64,000 nt of DNA from Aselliscus stoliczkanus (lineage: Eukaryota; Chordata; Mammalia; Chiroptera; Hipposideridae). The stretch covers positions 61,161,501 to 61,225,500 of the forward strand of contig CM066731.1 of the NCBI GenBank assembly GCA_033961575.1. Direction: 5' to 3'. The notes below the pieces were generated by a model. The model did not search any database. It was given only the letters and a program-made list of their open reading frames with translations, and was not told the DNA's origin. Made by a program: the position numbers and the translations under genes. Positions 1-12,267 of the stretch are shown piece by piece (the first letter of the stretch is position 1; each line of letters opens with the position of its first letter).

Positions 1-620
1 GGAGAGTGGGAACCCAGGCCGCAGGAGGAGGCTCCTGGTGAGGACAGGCCGGGCTCCTGGCCGCCGGCTTCACAGACGCCTAGAGCCGGCCGGCCCACTG
101 GCTGCAGAGGCCTGTTCTGACACTGAGGATGGTGAGGCACGGAAGGCTACGTACGATTCTGAACAGAGATTTCACCGTGGTTTATGGTAGTATTTTGGAA
201 AACTAGCCTGTGCTGGCCGAGATGAGTTAGATTGCCGCACGCTCTCAGTTTTGTTTTGCCGCTGTCGCTGGAGGAACAATAGCATCGTGTCTGCCTAGAA
301 GTGACCGAAGCCAGGGGGCCTATCGGGCCCTTCTCCCCGCCCACCGCCCACAGTAGGGGGCTCATCCGTCAGCGGAGGGCACACCCATCCTCGCCTGTGT
401 CACATCTGACAGCTGCTAGGGATCGTAGCGGTCTTCTAGTCGTCAGCCCCGCAGTTCTGCAGATGAAGGAACGGACATTCCGAGGGGTCGAGGGACCTGC
501 CCGAGATGACACGGCCATACGCCCAGCCCTAGGAGAGCGCCAAGCGTGGGGCGAGCCCTCCGTTAATATGTGTTCAATGAATGAAGACCCGGCCAGGTAG
601 TGGTTAGATTCAGATTCGAA
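1..620. promoter_or_regulatory. CpG-rich, GC-rich segment (probable CpG-island edge)
   Basis: The sequence is GC-rich and holds several dozen CpG dinucleotides in about 600 bases, close to the number expected without CpG loss, whereas the rest of the window is AT-rich and CpG-poor. The density is highest from about 1 to 120 (GCCGCCGG, GCCGGCCGG) and again from 300 to 600. CpG islands in mammals usually mark promoters or first exons, so a gene start may lie at or just left of the window edge. I cannot place a transcription start, an exon or a splice site, and the reading frames here show no recognisable protein. The island may also be cut by an old MIR in its right half. Confidence 0.5.
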
Positions 621-642
621 CCCTGGTTTGACTCCCAGTGCA
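453..642 (-). mobile_element. MIR-like SINE, decayed
   Basis: The part at about 453-520 resembles the reverse complement of MIR (GCAGATGAAGGAAC, then ACCTGCCCGAGATGACAC). The part at about 612-640 resembles the reversed tRNA-like head (GATTCGAACCCTGG). The pieces are separated by about 60 bases of other sequence. The match is from memory of the MIR consensus and is weak. Confidence 0.4.
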
Positions 643-3600
643 CCCCGTTTTTAACGTATCAGGGCCTTTCCTGCCCCATCCCGCGCAGCATTCCCAGACC
701 CTCATGCCCCTTTGCAGACAGATTCCCGCGAACCAAACTTATCGCCCTTCTACACTGATTCCTCGGGTTTTACTCCGCAGTTCTGGGAACTGTCATGTGG
801 TCGGTATCATTTTCTTAGTATCAAAAACTGCCAAAGAAAATCACAATGAGTACAACCTTTGTTGTACTCTCTGTCCTTTACAGACACCCCCATTTTTGTC
901 GGCCTTAACCACGGCCAAGGTCCGTTTCAAGCCTGGGGCGGCACTTTTCAAAGTCGCGCGAGGGAAGCCTTAGCATTTTCCCCGCAGCTCCCTGCAGTGA
1001 AACAGGCCATCTAAGTGGGAAAATGCGTGTGTGCAGTGCATCACAGCGTAAAGACACCCCCACTCAGCCACACTCCAAGACAATTATTGCCCCTAGCTAA
1101 AGCCTCATAGAATTTCTGGGGCCGCCACTGCTCTGGGGGAGCCGTGTGGACAGGGTTTGGACGAGGACAGAGGCAGGCGCGGGAAAGTGCGCAAGAGCCT
1201 GGCCCGGCAGCCGGATGCTGCAGTGTTGGGTTCTTTCCGCAAAGACCCTAAGCTGGCGGTGCTGCACGCAGTCAAAGGACGCCCAGCTACTGTTTGCTGG
1301 AGAAACACCTACGCTAATGCTTTTGGGAATTTGTTAATCGGCAGCCAAGTGCCACTTGAAGACCAATAGGGCTTTTTCTAGGTAAAGACGCCCTCCCCTA
1401 GAGGGCGGATTCGGCAGTTTTCCAGAGGTGAAGAGAGATTTGGGGAATTTGCGAAATTTAGATCAGCAGCTTCAAAAACGCTCTCTGACAGAAACAGTTT
1501 GTAAAACTCAGCACTCCTGGGGGCACCTGCTTCTCCTCCCTAACACAGGCTTGGCACTTGGAAGTGCAATGATCATTGCATTAATAAGTGTGACCATTTG
1601 CAATAATAAGGGTAATAATGTTCTTTTCTCTGCCGAGCCCTCTTCCCAGTTTCTATGATAGACGTGGGACCCAAGCAATTTCAATTCTATGATTATCAGC
1701 CTATCTAATACATGTAAGATGCGTGTAGGGTCTGACATTAGGATCCCCTCAGACACTGTTGTCAGTATTTTGTGAAATTAACTCTGTTTGCTGCGTTCAG
1801 AGAAACACGAATCCATGTTTATATTCACAACTGTAAAGTAACATAGTTTTTTGACAATGGAAAGAAGCTGGCTTCTTTGGAAGAAAAATGACTGGGAGAG
1901 ATACTCCAGTCACCTTCATTGATAAGGGATTTGGAGAGGATGTAATGTCTAGCGAAATAGTCCCTGTAACAGAGTAATCAGAGCAGTTAAACTGTTCTGA
2001 GGAAGCAAATATCTTTTAAAAATGTCCCCTCTCTCTTGTTGTCCCTACAGGAAGCCCACATCTTTCCATTTCCTTATATTGGTACAAGTTCCAGGAAATA
2101 TTCAGGAAAGACCCAAAATGAATAATGGCATTTCGAAGACGAGCTGTAGACACATGCAAATCTCTCATTTTCCTGAGGTTAAGCCTTGCTTTCCCTTTCT
2201 GCTGCAATTTAAACCTGAAAGAATATTTATAGGTACTCTTAAATTCTTGGTCCCACATCTCTCAACAAAGAGATTTTGTTTTGCCTCGGCAGCATAAAAC
2301 TAGAGGCAAGACATTCTACAAAAGGGGTTTTCCACTTTTCACCTGTTACTGCCACACACTTCGTCTTCCTAGCTCATTTCCTCGTACATGTCAAGCCGAT
2401 GGTGCCAATATGTGAGTTGAAGCAATATACAGAAATATCCGCCCCCCTCCCGTTCCCTCCCGGCCAGCCACTCTGTGGAGTCTGCCGAGATACGCAGTAC
2501 TGTTAATTCCTCCCTGCTCCATCTGTGGGAATGATGAAACTCAGCCATTACGGAAGATTACGGGGTTAAATTAATTAGGTCCTTCCATTATACTACAGTC
2601 TTCTGGAGATGGCTGCCATTTTCCCTTCAAATGTCATTATTTCTAGATCTAGTTAGCTGCTGATGCAATTAAAGAGGAGATGATGTAAATTTAACAATAC
2701 AAATAACACTTTCTTCTGTGTCTGTTGAAAGATGCATAAAGAAAAGAGCAGCCAAATTGTACCTGCTCGCCATAAACAACCCATGTACCTCGTACTTGAA
2801 AAGAATAAAAATCAAACCAGCCAGCGTGCACTTGGATTCTTCAGTGAATTCTTGAATCAATACTTTTGTTTCATGTTTTCATGTTCTCAGTAATGTTAAC
2901 GTATCCAGTTACAAACGCTTGCCAGTAAGAAAGAAAATCTGCCCCTGCTGTGCACCCTTCTAAACACTTTTAAAGAATCGTGCTTTCTTTTCATTTGGAA
3001 TTATGATTCTGATTGTCTGTTGGATCTTTGCAATCTCCATTGGATAATGAGTAGACACACTTAATTCCCTACACTAATCACCTGAGTTGAAAACTGGGGT
3101 CACATTAGGAGACCCAATAACATCTCTGATCTTGTACAAAAAGGCACATACAGGCACAAAAGTAGCGTTAATTGTGATATCTATTCTGCAACTGCAGAAA
3201 CAAATCCGAAAGCCTGGCCGACTAATGATCTATACAGCAAGTATTAAAAACAGATGTATTTCTGTTGCATTACAGAGCAAGAATGTATTATTAATAGGTG
3301 ATAAACTGCACATTCCTAATAAAAGTAAATGCGATATAATAATTTTTTGATTCTTTTCAGCCTGTCAAGGATTATTTTATTAGTTTTATAGTTAATAAAA
3401 ACTTTGGAATTAAACATCCAATATTTCTAGGGCCAATACTTAAACACATCATAAATAAAAGCCCTTTTGTCCACAAATAGTTGTGTTTTCTTTCCTCGAG
3501 GTATTTCCAGCATTTCTGTTTCCTCCGAAATGACTGAACATTTTTTATTATAAATAGGGAACACAGCAAGATATGAGTCAGTTTATTCATCTCACGGTAC

Positions 3601-4337
3601 ACAGTTGGCTTTCTAATGCATTTGTAGATTTTCTTCGACGGATGGAAGGGCGTTGCAGTCTGGGTTACAGGCCAAATTTTCAATTTGGAGGTTTCTGAAA
3701 TGTGTGATGTCGCCACCACTGCCCCCCCTCCCCGCCAGGTGCCAGGTACACTGGCGCATGTATTGTGGGTGGTGCAGTCTCCATAGATTCCAGGTGAAGA
3801 CAGCTGGTAGTCAGGGATGCTGACATGCACAGAGGACTCTCATACCCCAGTAACTGGAGGTTTGGACACACAGTGACAGCACCCCAAACCGCCTGATACA
3901 AGATCTTAAACCCTTGCCCGTTAAACGCCTGTGAAAGCCTTTAGGTGGGATCAGTAGTTTCGGAATGTAAAATTACAAACGTATTTCGAACTGAACATCT
4001 CTGGTTTATGGAAATGTACACAGTTTAGGACATGAAATATATAGTTTATGGAAATGTACAGGGGTGAGAATAGGAAGCACAACCAGTATGTCTAGAGATT
4101 GGGACTCACTAAAATGTCTAATAAACACTGTATTACCTATTAGATAGACCAAAGTATGTCACCAGCAATCAGAAAGTCATGACTTCCACCCCAGTCTTTT
4201 TTTTCCACATTCCCTCTTATGCCATGTTCCCAAACCAACATTATTCTTTGTTTTCAAAAAGGAGGATCTAGATTTTGGAGCTTTGAAAACTTTATCCTTC
4301 CAGAACTACTGGAGATGTAAAAGTTAACTAAGACTTA
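643..4337. other. Mostly single-copy AT-rich DNA, no gene seen
   Basis: I see no recognisable repeat, exon or RNA gene. Some CpG persists at about 900-970 and 1,140-1,260, so the CpG-rich domain fades gradually. The block at 2,500-3,350 is free of obvious repeats and holds several TAAT-type homeodomain-like words (for example TTAAATTAATTAGG near 2,566), which makes it a possible conserved non-coding element. Frames of up to 152 codons (3,372-3,830, minus strand) have no protein-like composition. A 17-base unit (GTTTATGGAAATGTACA) occurs at 4,004 and again at 4,044. Confidence 0.5.
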
Positions 4338-4427
4338 AGTACTCAGATATGAGTGAGTGAGGGAGAGGTGGGGGAAGGAGAGGGGGGAAGGGGAGGGGAA
4401 GTGAGAAAGAGAGAGTTACATTTTAAA

Positions 4428-4488
<61 letters not shown>
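4338..4488. repeat. Purine-rich tract followed by (TC)29
   Basis: A G/A-rich stretch at 4,338-4,415 is followed by an uninterrupted run of 29 TC dinucleotides at 4,431-4,488. A microsatellite this long and pure is likely to vary in length between individuals. The adjacent GA-rich and CT-rich segments could pair as a hairpin. Confidence 0.97.
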
Positions 4489-4490
<2 letters not shown>

Positions 4491-7040
4491 AGGGGGAACC
4501 ATAAAATTCCCTCCAGCACATACTATAAATTGCATTTTGCTGAAAGTTTTAATACTTAATTTAAAGTCAAGGGACATTTTTTTGTGTGACCATTTTAGCT
4601 CTTGCTGTTCATTTGGGAGAAAGTCCAGGTGGCAAATTTAATATAATTCAGTAAAATTTTCCAGCATAGCCTTGAGAGAAGCATGCACTTTTAGATGCAA
4701 ATCAAAATCCATTTTTGTTGACACAAGAGGCAATTAGCATTCATTAAACTATTCATTAGTTCAGAATTTTAAAAAGTGGCTTCAGTGGATATTCAGAGAA
4801 GGAAATAAAATGGATGACTAAGAGCCGTACCCACTGTTTGTAAAGTTCTTCAGGACACCTTTGGACAATTTTATCTCTTAATAAATATTCAAAGTTGGCT
4901 GGGAGATCATCTGTTGACGCTTTTGTGCTGTGAAATATGACTAACAAAGAATGAACCCAAGGACAGACAAGAAAAAAATGTAGATGCTGACACTTAAGGG
5001 AATTCATCACTTTGAATTAGAGTAAAAGGAAAAATAAGATGACTCATGCAAAGAAAAGTTCTTAATCTTTTCTTATTGGTAACCTGCTAGGAAATACTTT
5101 TAATAATTGCATTAACTGCTTTCTGATTCAGACATATTTTCATGCATTATCAAAACAATCTATTCTTTGCATACGTTTTTTTAAAGAAATTCTGCAGACA
5201 GCACAAGGAATTCACCTTGTTTTTAAAAACAGAAACAAAAACATGATCCTAGGGTCGTTCATAGTTTCTTTTTTATTTTTTTTCCACAAGAGATGTGATG
5301 AAACCAGGCCTCAGAACATTTTTTAATGTTGATAGAGCAGGCTTGAAAAAACTTGTCATATAAATCAAACCGTTCTGGGGGCAAACCCATGTTGCTTTTA
5401 AACCACAGAGTGGGTCAATGGGTGTGGTTATGCACATGGTTGAATGGTGAATGTATAGATTAAAATACATTTTGCCACACTAGTTTCCAGAGGATTGTTT
5501 TGGCCTGGTGTTCCAAACCATGAGCCAAAACTTTGGTCAGTATTTTGATAACAGAGCCAGGAAAAACAAAAAAGGCTTAGCCTGTGAAAAAGAAATGAAG
5601 ATGTAGTGAAGGAAAACAGTAGTCCCTCTGCCACTGCCTTACTCGATCCATATGTGGGCTAAAACACAGGAAATACCCACCATTCACCGCAATCAAGCCA
5701 GAGGCTTGTGCATCAGAAAGTGCCTTGTGGAACTAATTGGACTCTATTAAGATTGTCATTGACATGGGAAAGCATTTTGAGATTTTAAATCAGAACATGC
5801 AATGTACATAGAAAAAGATAACAGCCACATTGTTGATTCAGGGCTCCAAGTATAGGCATCAGACGCATATGGACACGAGAGATTTGTGTGCTTTTCCCAG
5901 GGATGTGCTGTGTTCGTTATTATTCAGGGGCATGTTTGTCTTCCTTCCCTTTATATGTTTCCTTTTAATCTACGATCTTTCCAGAATGGGCAGATTTCAC
6001 TGCGTGTGTTCTGGCGCCACCTCATAAGCAGAGAAAAATCCAAGCATTGCCAGTTTAAAATGATAATCAACAAAGGTCATGGTACTTGCCACAACAGCAA
6101 AGTTACACAAAACAAAACAAAACAAAAAAAACCAACATAGTTTGAAATAGGAACTTATAGGGAACTTTTTCACTCACGACATTGGACAAAACACATATAC
6201 CATAAATATTCATGAACACACACAAGTCTAGCTTTGCCAACAAATCACTGGGAAAGCGTTTACTTCAGAATTTTCATTAGAGATGTCTTTAAAAACTAGC
6301 CAAATATGCCATATCTTGGAAGCTTAGCCTGCCTTTGCTTTTGTTGCAGTCCATTGTATGACTACCGCGGGGAGAGTGTTATTGCAGCGGAGCGCATGTA
6401 CTGAGCTTTGACAACTGCCTCAATGTCATGCTTGTCAGTCACATTTGTTTTATAGATAAGATTAACTTGTTGCTAATATTCTTGGGTCTAAAATCTGTAT
6501 TTGGTTTGCTTTCTTAAAATATGATTTCCCACTGCTATTTGAAGAACATGCTATATTTCATCTACCTACAATATTTGGAGGGCATTACATGGTGTTGTCA
6601 CTTGATTCAAGATTTCTCTTTTTCTGAAGGGTGACAGTAACAATAGCCACAAAATCAATTTCAGAAGGTAATTGAGGATAAACATAGACAAGATGTTCTC
6701 TCATCAAAGTTTCCCGCCCCGTGTTGACTGCCATTTTTTAGTAGTCAGTTTCTTTATTTTGTGAGTTTGAAAATGTCTTCTTTGCCGTGGGTCACTTTAG
6801 TATAGTTCTCCATTTCTCCAGTTTCAAAAACAAAATTATTGCAGCGCGGGGGGTGGGTATGTAATTTGTGTTCATGAAACTTAGATTTACCATGAAGATA
6901 TTGCCAAAGGAAAGGGAAAGCTGGACAAGCGACCAGTCATCGGAATGCTTTGATTTGTGTGCGGATGTGTGCACATGGGCGTGTGTGTTCAACTATCTTC
7001 ACAATCCTAGTAGCATCGACAATTGAAATCTGGCCACCTG
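4489..7040. other. Single-copy AT-rich DNA, no gene seen
   Basis: There is no clear repeat or coding signal. A short (AAAAC)n run lies near 6,106-6,131. The frames here (for example 5,830-6,027 and 5,886-6,140 on the plus strand) overlap each other and read as random translation. Confidence 0.45.
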
Positions 7041-7043
7041 ATT

Positions 7044-7096
7044 GCCAGGTTCTTTATATGAATTGTCAGATCTAATGCCAGGTCTTTATATGAATT
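7044..7096 (+). repeat. Short direct duplication
   Basis: A 21-base unit (GCCAGGTTCTTTATATGAATT) at 7,044-7,064 is repeated with one base missing at 7,077-7,096, 33 bases later. It directly precedes the MIR at 7,097. It probably reflects local slippage or a small duplication. Confidence 0.8.
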
Positions 7097-7215
7097 AACT
7101 CAATTAATCCTCACAATAGTCCTCTGGAGTAGGTGCATTTATTATTCCCAATTTTATAAGGAATCCGAGTCACAGAGAAGTAACTTGTCTGAAGTCACAT
7201 GGCTAGAACTCAGTG
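7093..7215 (-). mobile_element. MIR SINE fragment
   Basis: The reading AACTCAATTAATCCTCACAA, then ATTTTATAAGG, GAAGTAACTTG and GAAGTCACATGGCTAG, is the standard reverse-complement MIR core. This is an old mammal-wide tRNA-derived SINE. Confidence 0.75.
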
Positions 7216-7329
7216 GGAGGATAAAATACGTGACTATACAAAGGGAGAATGGAAGGCCATTATATATATTTTGAAAAAGTGAAATAATTTTAAGGCGGGA
7301 TGGGATTAAGCAAGCAGCCTACTATAAGA

Positions 7330-7470
7330 GAAAGCTCTGCTTTGACCTCACACAAAGCTATGACCTTGTACAGGGCTGGGGCCTCAGTTTTCCTATCTGC
7401 AAAAGGGGGATAGTACCAGCCTCAGGTTTCTGAAAATCATGAGTGGCAATCACACCTTAAGAAATGGTTC
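7330..7470 (+). mobile_element. MIR SINE fragment
   Basis: ATGACCTTGTACAGGGCTGG followed by CCTCAGTTTTCCTATCTGC and AAAGGGGGATAGTACCAGC matches the central MIR core in sense orientation. Confidence 0.7.
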
Positions 7471-7705
7471 AGCAGCCTGGTTTAAGGCAGATGCTCTGGA
7501 ATTAGACAGCTGAGCCTGAATCCTGACTCTGGGAAACGGAGGTGCATAAACTTAATCTGTTCAGCCCACATTTCCTCTTCTGGAAAGTAGTTGTGAAAAC
7601 AACAACTTTACAACATTGTACTGAGAATTAAGTATGATAATGTAGGTTAAGCACCCAGTAGAATTCTTGGCATGGAGTAGGTGCCCAATGAGTGCCAATA
7701 TAATT
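7468..7705 (+). mobile_element. MIR SINE, near full length
   Basis: The head (GTTTAAGGCAGATGCTCTGG), core, and 3' end (GGCATGGAGTAGGTGCCCAATGAG) of MIR can be read in order over about 240 bases. It lies end to end with the preceding MIR, so two copies are adjacent in the same orientation. Confidence 0.75.
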
Positions 7706-9129
7706 ATTGACATTATTTGAGAAGGAGGAAAACAAGATCAATAGGATTTTTCTAATCCCTTTTAAAACAAAACAAAACTAAACAAAAAAACTCAAATAAT
7801 AAATTTGTATTTTTCATATAGCAAAAGCCTGGATTCAACATTTCTTGTTTTGTTTTTGTTTTTTTTCCTGTTGTGATTTTTTTTGTGTGTGTTTGAACTT
7901 CAATTATTTTATCTACAAAATGGGTGTATATCCACTCTTGAATCTATAGTGGGACATTTGAAAGGTATCATTAGAACATTGGTACATGGAATGGAATTTC
8001 TCAAAATTGCCTCTCTACGGTACTGAACATAAAAATTATTAATGAACTGACATTTAGTAAGACATGAGCTATCATTTTGTTAGGCCAAAGTCTTAACCCC
8101 AGAAACCCAGGGGGTAATTTTGCGTCAGTGGCTAGAATAGGATAATTTATCCAAATATATTTAATTCTCAAAAGCAATTTCAGACATTATCTTTCTTTAT
8201 TTTAAAACCAACTGTGTCTACCTATAATTTTCATGCAACAACTTACAAATGCCAGTGGGAAAAACAAGTGAAAGAAAATATAACATAATATTCCCAAACT
8301 TAAAGGAAAGGCTGCCAGTTGAGAAATGTCATGGATGACAGTTGCACTGTAAGTCACCAAGAAAAGATCAAGGTACTTTGGACAGTGCTTCTGTGTTCTT
8401 TATATCCTGACCTTTGTTATAGCAGACTTGGAGTGATCTTGACTAAAAATCACCCCTGAGGGTACAATGAAATTTGCTCGTTAAACTATGTTAGTGTTTT
8501 TTTTGGATATCATGCGTAGCATGCTGCTGTCTCTCTGTGGTGGAACCAAAAGCTAATAGCTTTTACTGATTCTGCAGATAAATATCATATGTCACTACTT
8601 ATTAAGAATCTGTTTTAAAACCCAAGTTCCCGTTAATCAATGTTGTCTTTGTTTTCAGATAATGGATGCAAAAAAAGCCATTCAGAGAATTCACAGTTTG
8701 TTATGGATAGGACATTTTTAACTTGCATAGTATAAAGTAATTTTGTAAATTTATATTTGGCTCCTATCTATTTTCTTTGTATTTTTTGATATACAATTGG
8801 AAGTGCTTTCCTGTACTTCATATATCCATAAGTAACCTGATCATATATTTTATTTTCCAAAACAGGATACTTTTAAGAATTTTGCCCAGAATAACAGGGA
8901 TTGTCCTGGGAATAAAGGGAAGGAAAATCACCCTATCTATAAGCATCGGTTTAATCAGCCTAAGGACTTAATTCTGTAGATGTGGAATAAGTTGGTTTCA
9001 ATTTTTTTAAAGAGCCATAATTTTTATCAATTAATACCCATATTGATACCAGAGTATATTGAAAACAAATGTGCAAGGATCTTTAAAACCTAATAATTTT
9101 TCAAAGTAGCTAGTGAGTTGTCAGGAATC
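7706..9129. other. AT-rich DNA, nothing recognised
   Basis: This stretch is A/T-rich, with homopolymer-rich patches near 7,760-7,890. I see no coding signal and no repeat that I can name. Confidence 0.4.
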
Positions 9130-9134
9130 CATAT

Positions 9135-9335
9135 TTGTCTATAAATCACAGGGATGTAATGTGCAGCATAGGGAATATAGTCAATTATATTGTAATAACT
9201 ATGTATGGTAACAGATGGCTACTAGACTTACCATGGTGATCACTTCATAAGGTACACTATGCTTTATACCTGAAACTACTACAATATTGTATGTCAACTA
9301 TAATTAAAAATAAATTAAAAAATAAAAATATAAAA
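9135..9335 (+). mobile_element. L1 3' end, heavily 5' truncated
   Basis: ACAGGGATGTAATGTGCAGC, then GGTGATCACTTCATAAGG, then ATACCTGAAACTACTACAAT and a decayed A-rich end, is the conserved 3' UTR end of older L1 elements in sense orientation. No ORF2 sequence remains. Confidence 0.75.
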
Positions 9336-9340
9336 GCAAT

Positions 9341-10561
9341 TCATATTATTCTAGACTATTTGCTGTTCTTTGGATCAGATTACATAACCATTTTTGTCTT
9401 CTCATTAAATTGTCTTGGTTTTGAGAACAGGCCCACACAATCAAAAAGAAAATAAATGTTATGAACAATAAATCTAACTTTTTTCTTTCTAGTCTATTTC
9501 TGGCATTTAAAACAGTATTCTACACTTATGAGGTATTCAGTAAATATCTGTTGAATGAATGAAAAAGCAAACCATGATATTTCTGGTTAATTTGGGGCTC
9601 TCCATATAACAAACCTAATAAACAAATAAAAATTTCCTTATTCCAAATTTCTATGTAAAAAGAAGACCACATTCTACATCTTTTTGGAAGGTACACATGT
9701 GTAAAGATGATCATGTTATTTACTAAAAAATCAAGCCATTATGGGCATATTACTGAAAGAAATCATAGAAATAACTTCATAGACACAGAAATGCCACTTC
9801 TTCAACAAAATTAGCAGCTTTGCTGTTTCAACTTAAGGGAGCCATTTTTATGACTACCATATTCCTTCAAATCCTTGACAAATAATGAGTATCTAATAAC
9901 ATCTTATTTTCCTTTACAATGAGAGTTATTCAGCAGTAGCATTTTTTCATATTTAGACACATTTAATACCAAAAATTAACTGTATTTTCCATAAAATATG
10001 AAATTTTGACATGTCTCGTTCAAGAAGCATCATGTCCAGACAATAAAAATACTTCAAGATGTCTTATTATTCTAGGACCTCAAGGTAGAATGCAACTTGG
10101 AAGTTATTGTTGTAAATACTTGGCCATCCATCTTCCATTCCACAGACATTCCCCAGGTGCCCTGTATTTTCTTGTCCTTGATCCAGCTCTGAGTGTTGGG
10201 GAACAAAGAAGCCACTCTCATGAAGTGGTGGCAAGGAGTTGTCTACTTGGGCCCTAGGAGTTATCTCTTCCCACTGCTGCTCTCAGATGACTAGTCATCT
10301 CCTGTGAAGCCCATGCTATTCAGCTAGGCCGTTTTTCTTCTATGTCCCAGCCAATGACAAATATCAGCTTTTGGCTTATAGTCTTTCTCTCTACTCCGAA
10401 CCCTGCAATGATCTTGAGTTACTTCAGTGCCCATAGGTTCAACTGCCATCGCTAAGGCCTCCTGGCTCCTCCCCTCCTCCTGGCCTCCTCTCTACTCCAC
10501 TTTAGTTGCTTGGGTCATAGTCTCATCTCACACATTGCCATTATCTGTGATTTCTCCACCT
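9341..10561. other. AT-rich DNA with possible L2 traces
   Basis: A short L2-like 3' end (TATTCAGTAAATATCTGTTGAATG) lies at about 9,534-9,560. From about 10,240 to 10,560 the sequence is richer in C and T and may belong to the sense L2 that continues right of the SINE. No gene is seen. Confidence 0.35.
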
Positions 10562-10577
10562 CAACATCGCTATTTTT

Positions 10578-10724
10578 TTTTTTTTTTTTTTTGGTTTTTT
10601 TTTTTTTTTTTTTTTTTTTTTGTTTTTTTTTTGAGGGCAGTGTCACTGGCCCTCATATGTGGGACCGAACCGGGGCCGCTGGCTTCCCAAGCCAGCGCTT
10701 AACCACTGCGCCACTCGGCGGGCC
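10578..10724 (-). mobile_element. tRNA-derived SINE, short form, young
   Basis: Read on the minus strand, the element starts with a GC-rich tRNA-like head (GAGTGGCGCAGTGGTTAAGC). It has a box-A-like TGGCGCAGTGG and a box-B-like GGTTCGG, then GAGGGCCAGTGACACTGCCC and a long poly-A tail, seen here as poly-T. The target-site duplication CAACATCGCTATTTTT is perfect: 10,562-10,577 on the left and 10,725-10,740 on the right. The intact duplication and the long homopolymer tail indicate recent insertion by L1-type retrotransposition. Confidence 0.92.
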
Positions 10725-10740
10725 CAACATCGCTATTTTT

Positions 10741-11420
10741 GAAGCCCATACCTGACAAGGATCCTCCTGCTTTCAGCTTGTCTGTTCAACTCCTCCCCAT
10801 TCCTACCATGATGCTTCCTTTACCTCAGGTTACTGACCATTTCTCTTTATGCAAATACATAGCCCTTGCTATTTTTATTTCACTCCTATCTAAATTAGAG
10901 CCTGCATGCCACCATTCCAATAATAAAAACATGCTTTCCCTAATAACCTAAAGTTAATCCACCTTTGTCTTTTGACTGTGTTTATTTATAAATTGTTGTT
11001 CAGCGAGTCCAACTATTTACTTCCTCTGTGTCATATAACATGGCAGCTTGGTACTACATTCGTGACCAGCCTCAAATAGGATCCTACTAGTGCTTCATTA
11101 AATCACTTCAATCATTAAATTATTAAATCAGATCAAATAACTTCCCCACTCTCCGTAAGCCTCTGATCTCGCACCTCTGCCCCTTACCCAGCAGATTACC
11201 TCACCTCCTGAGTTACAGAGAAAATAGAAGGGTTCAGAGAGAAACCTTCTGATGTTTTCAATCAACTCCAAATATACTAAAGTACCTTTATCTATATCCA
11301 TTTTATATTCCTTCTCTATTTCAAAATGAAATCTGACATTTCACCTAACTCTAACTCTTCTGCCATTTAGGAGATACTGTACTTTGCCTAAGAGAGCTAT
11401 AATATTGGCTTAGAATTAAA
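10741..11420 (+). mobile_element. Probable L2 LINE remnant (sense)
   Basis: The C/T-rich text, with phrases such as CTCCTGAGTTACAGAGAAAA and GATCTCGCACCTCTGCCCC, follows the order of the L2 second reading frame upstream of the reverse transcriptase. It is too decayed for a continuous frame. The SINE at 10,578 appears to have inserted within or next to it. Confidence 0.35.
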
Positions 11421-11479
11421 TGGTGATAATTGGTTACACTGAAGATATATCTGGAAGGTAGAACACACAGCTGTTTTTA

Positions 11480-12257
11480 GTGGATTTAACATGGGTGTGA
11501 TATAAGATAATGATAAAAAAAATCAGGACTGACTTCTATGGCTCTGCTCTGGATACGGTGAATCAGAATTTATCAGATCACACACTTAGAACTAAAGAAA
11601 ATGGGTAAAATATTAAAACCAGGGGTATACAGGCATCATAGGAACTATCGAGACAGCCAAAATGTAAAGTTCCAAGAACCACTCTTCTGTCATTAAAGCT
11701 GCTTTTCACCCTGAGATATGTGCAGACCCACATATGGTGGCACAGAGGCTGAAAAGCTGAGCAGAACTCTCAGCCCTCCATGAGGCTGGGGAAACAAAAA
11801 TTGGGATTCAGTGCTCATCAAGATAGAGGGGTCCTGGAAAACACCTCAGATTTTCTGTTGGGACTCTGGAACGCTATAACCTATGAGTAAATGTGAACTA
11901 CAAATGGACCAGATTTCCTAAAGATTACAAGCCAAACCCAAATCAGCACAAATGATGATTTCTTTAAGATTTTCTCCTACTTTCTGCTAAATGCAAAAGT
12001 AAATTCTCTGGAAAAAAATAACGTCATCCAGAGCCTAAATGTCAGACATTCAACCAAAATAAACAAGCATATCAAGAAACATGACTAAATAACTAAAAAC
12101 CAAGAGAATAATAAAATAAAAACAGACCCATTGGAGGGCCTGTTATTTGAATATCTGACATGAAATTAAAAGAAAAAAACAAACACAAGCACTGTGGTTA
12201 AGTGTTCAAAACATGGAGGACAAGATGGCGAATTCAGCAGATAACGAGATATTAAAC
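11480..12257 (+). mobile_element. Old L1 5' region / ORF1-proximal fragment (left part)
   Basis: The final 150 bases (AACCAAAATAAACAAGC, then AAACAGACCCATTGGAGG and GAATATCTGACATGAAATT) resemble the start of ORF1 in mammalian L1M or HAL1 elements. The continuation lies beyond the SINE at 12,268. No open frame survives. Confidence 0.5.
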
Positions 12258-12267
12258 AGTATATAGA

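Noticed and set aside
10578..10724. tRNA gene candidates in SINE heads (also at 12,268, 13,792, 39,600, 46,933, 48,732, 56,280, 62,078)
   Set aside because: They have box A/B-like words but no cloverleaf that I could close, are followed by SINE linkers and poly-A, and most are bounded by target-site duplications.
10427..10755. Phe-rich frames
   Set aside because: They are translation of a poly-T SINE tail plus flanks.
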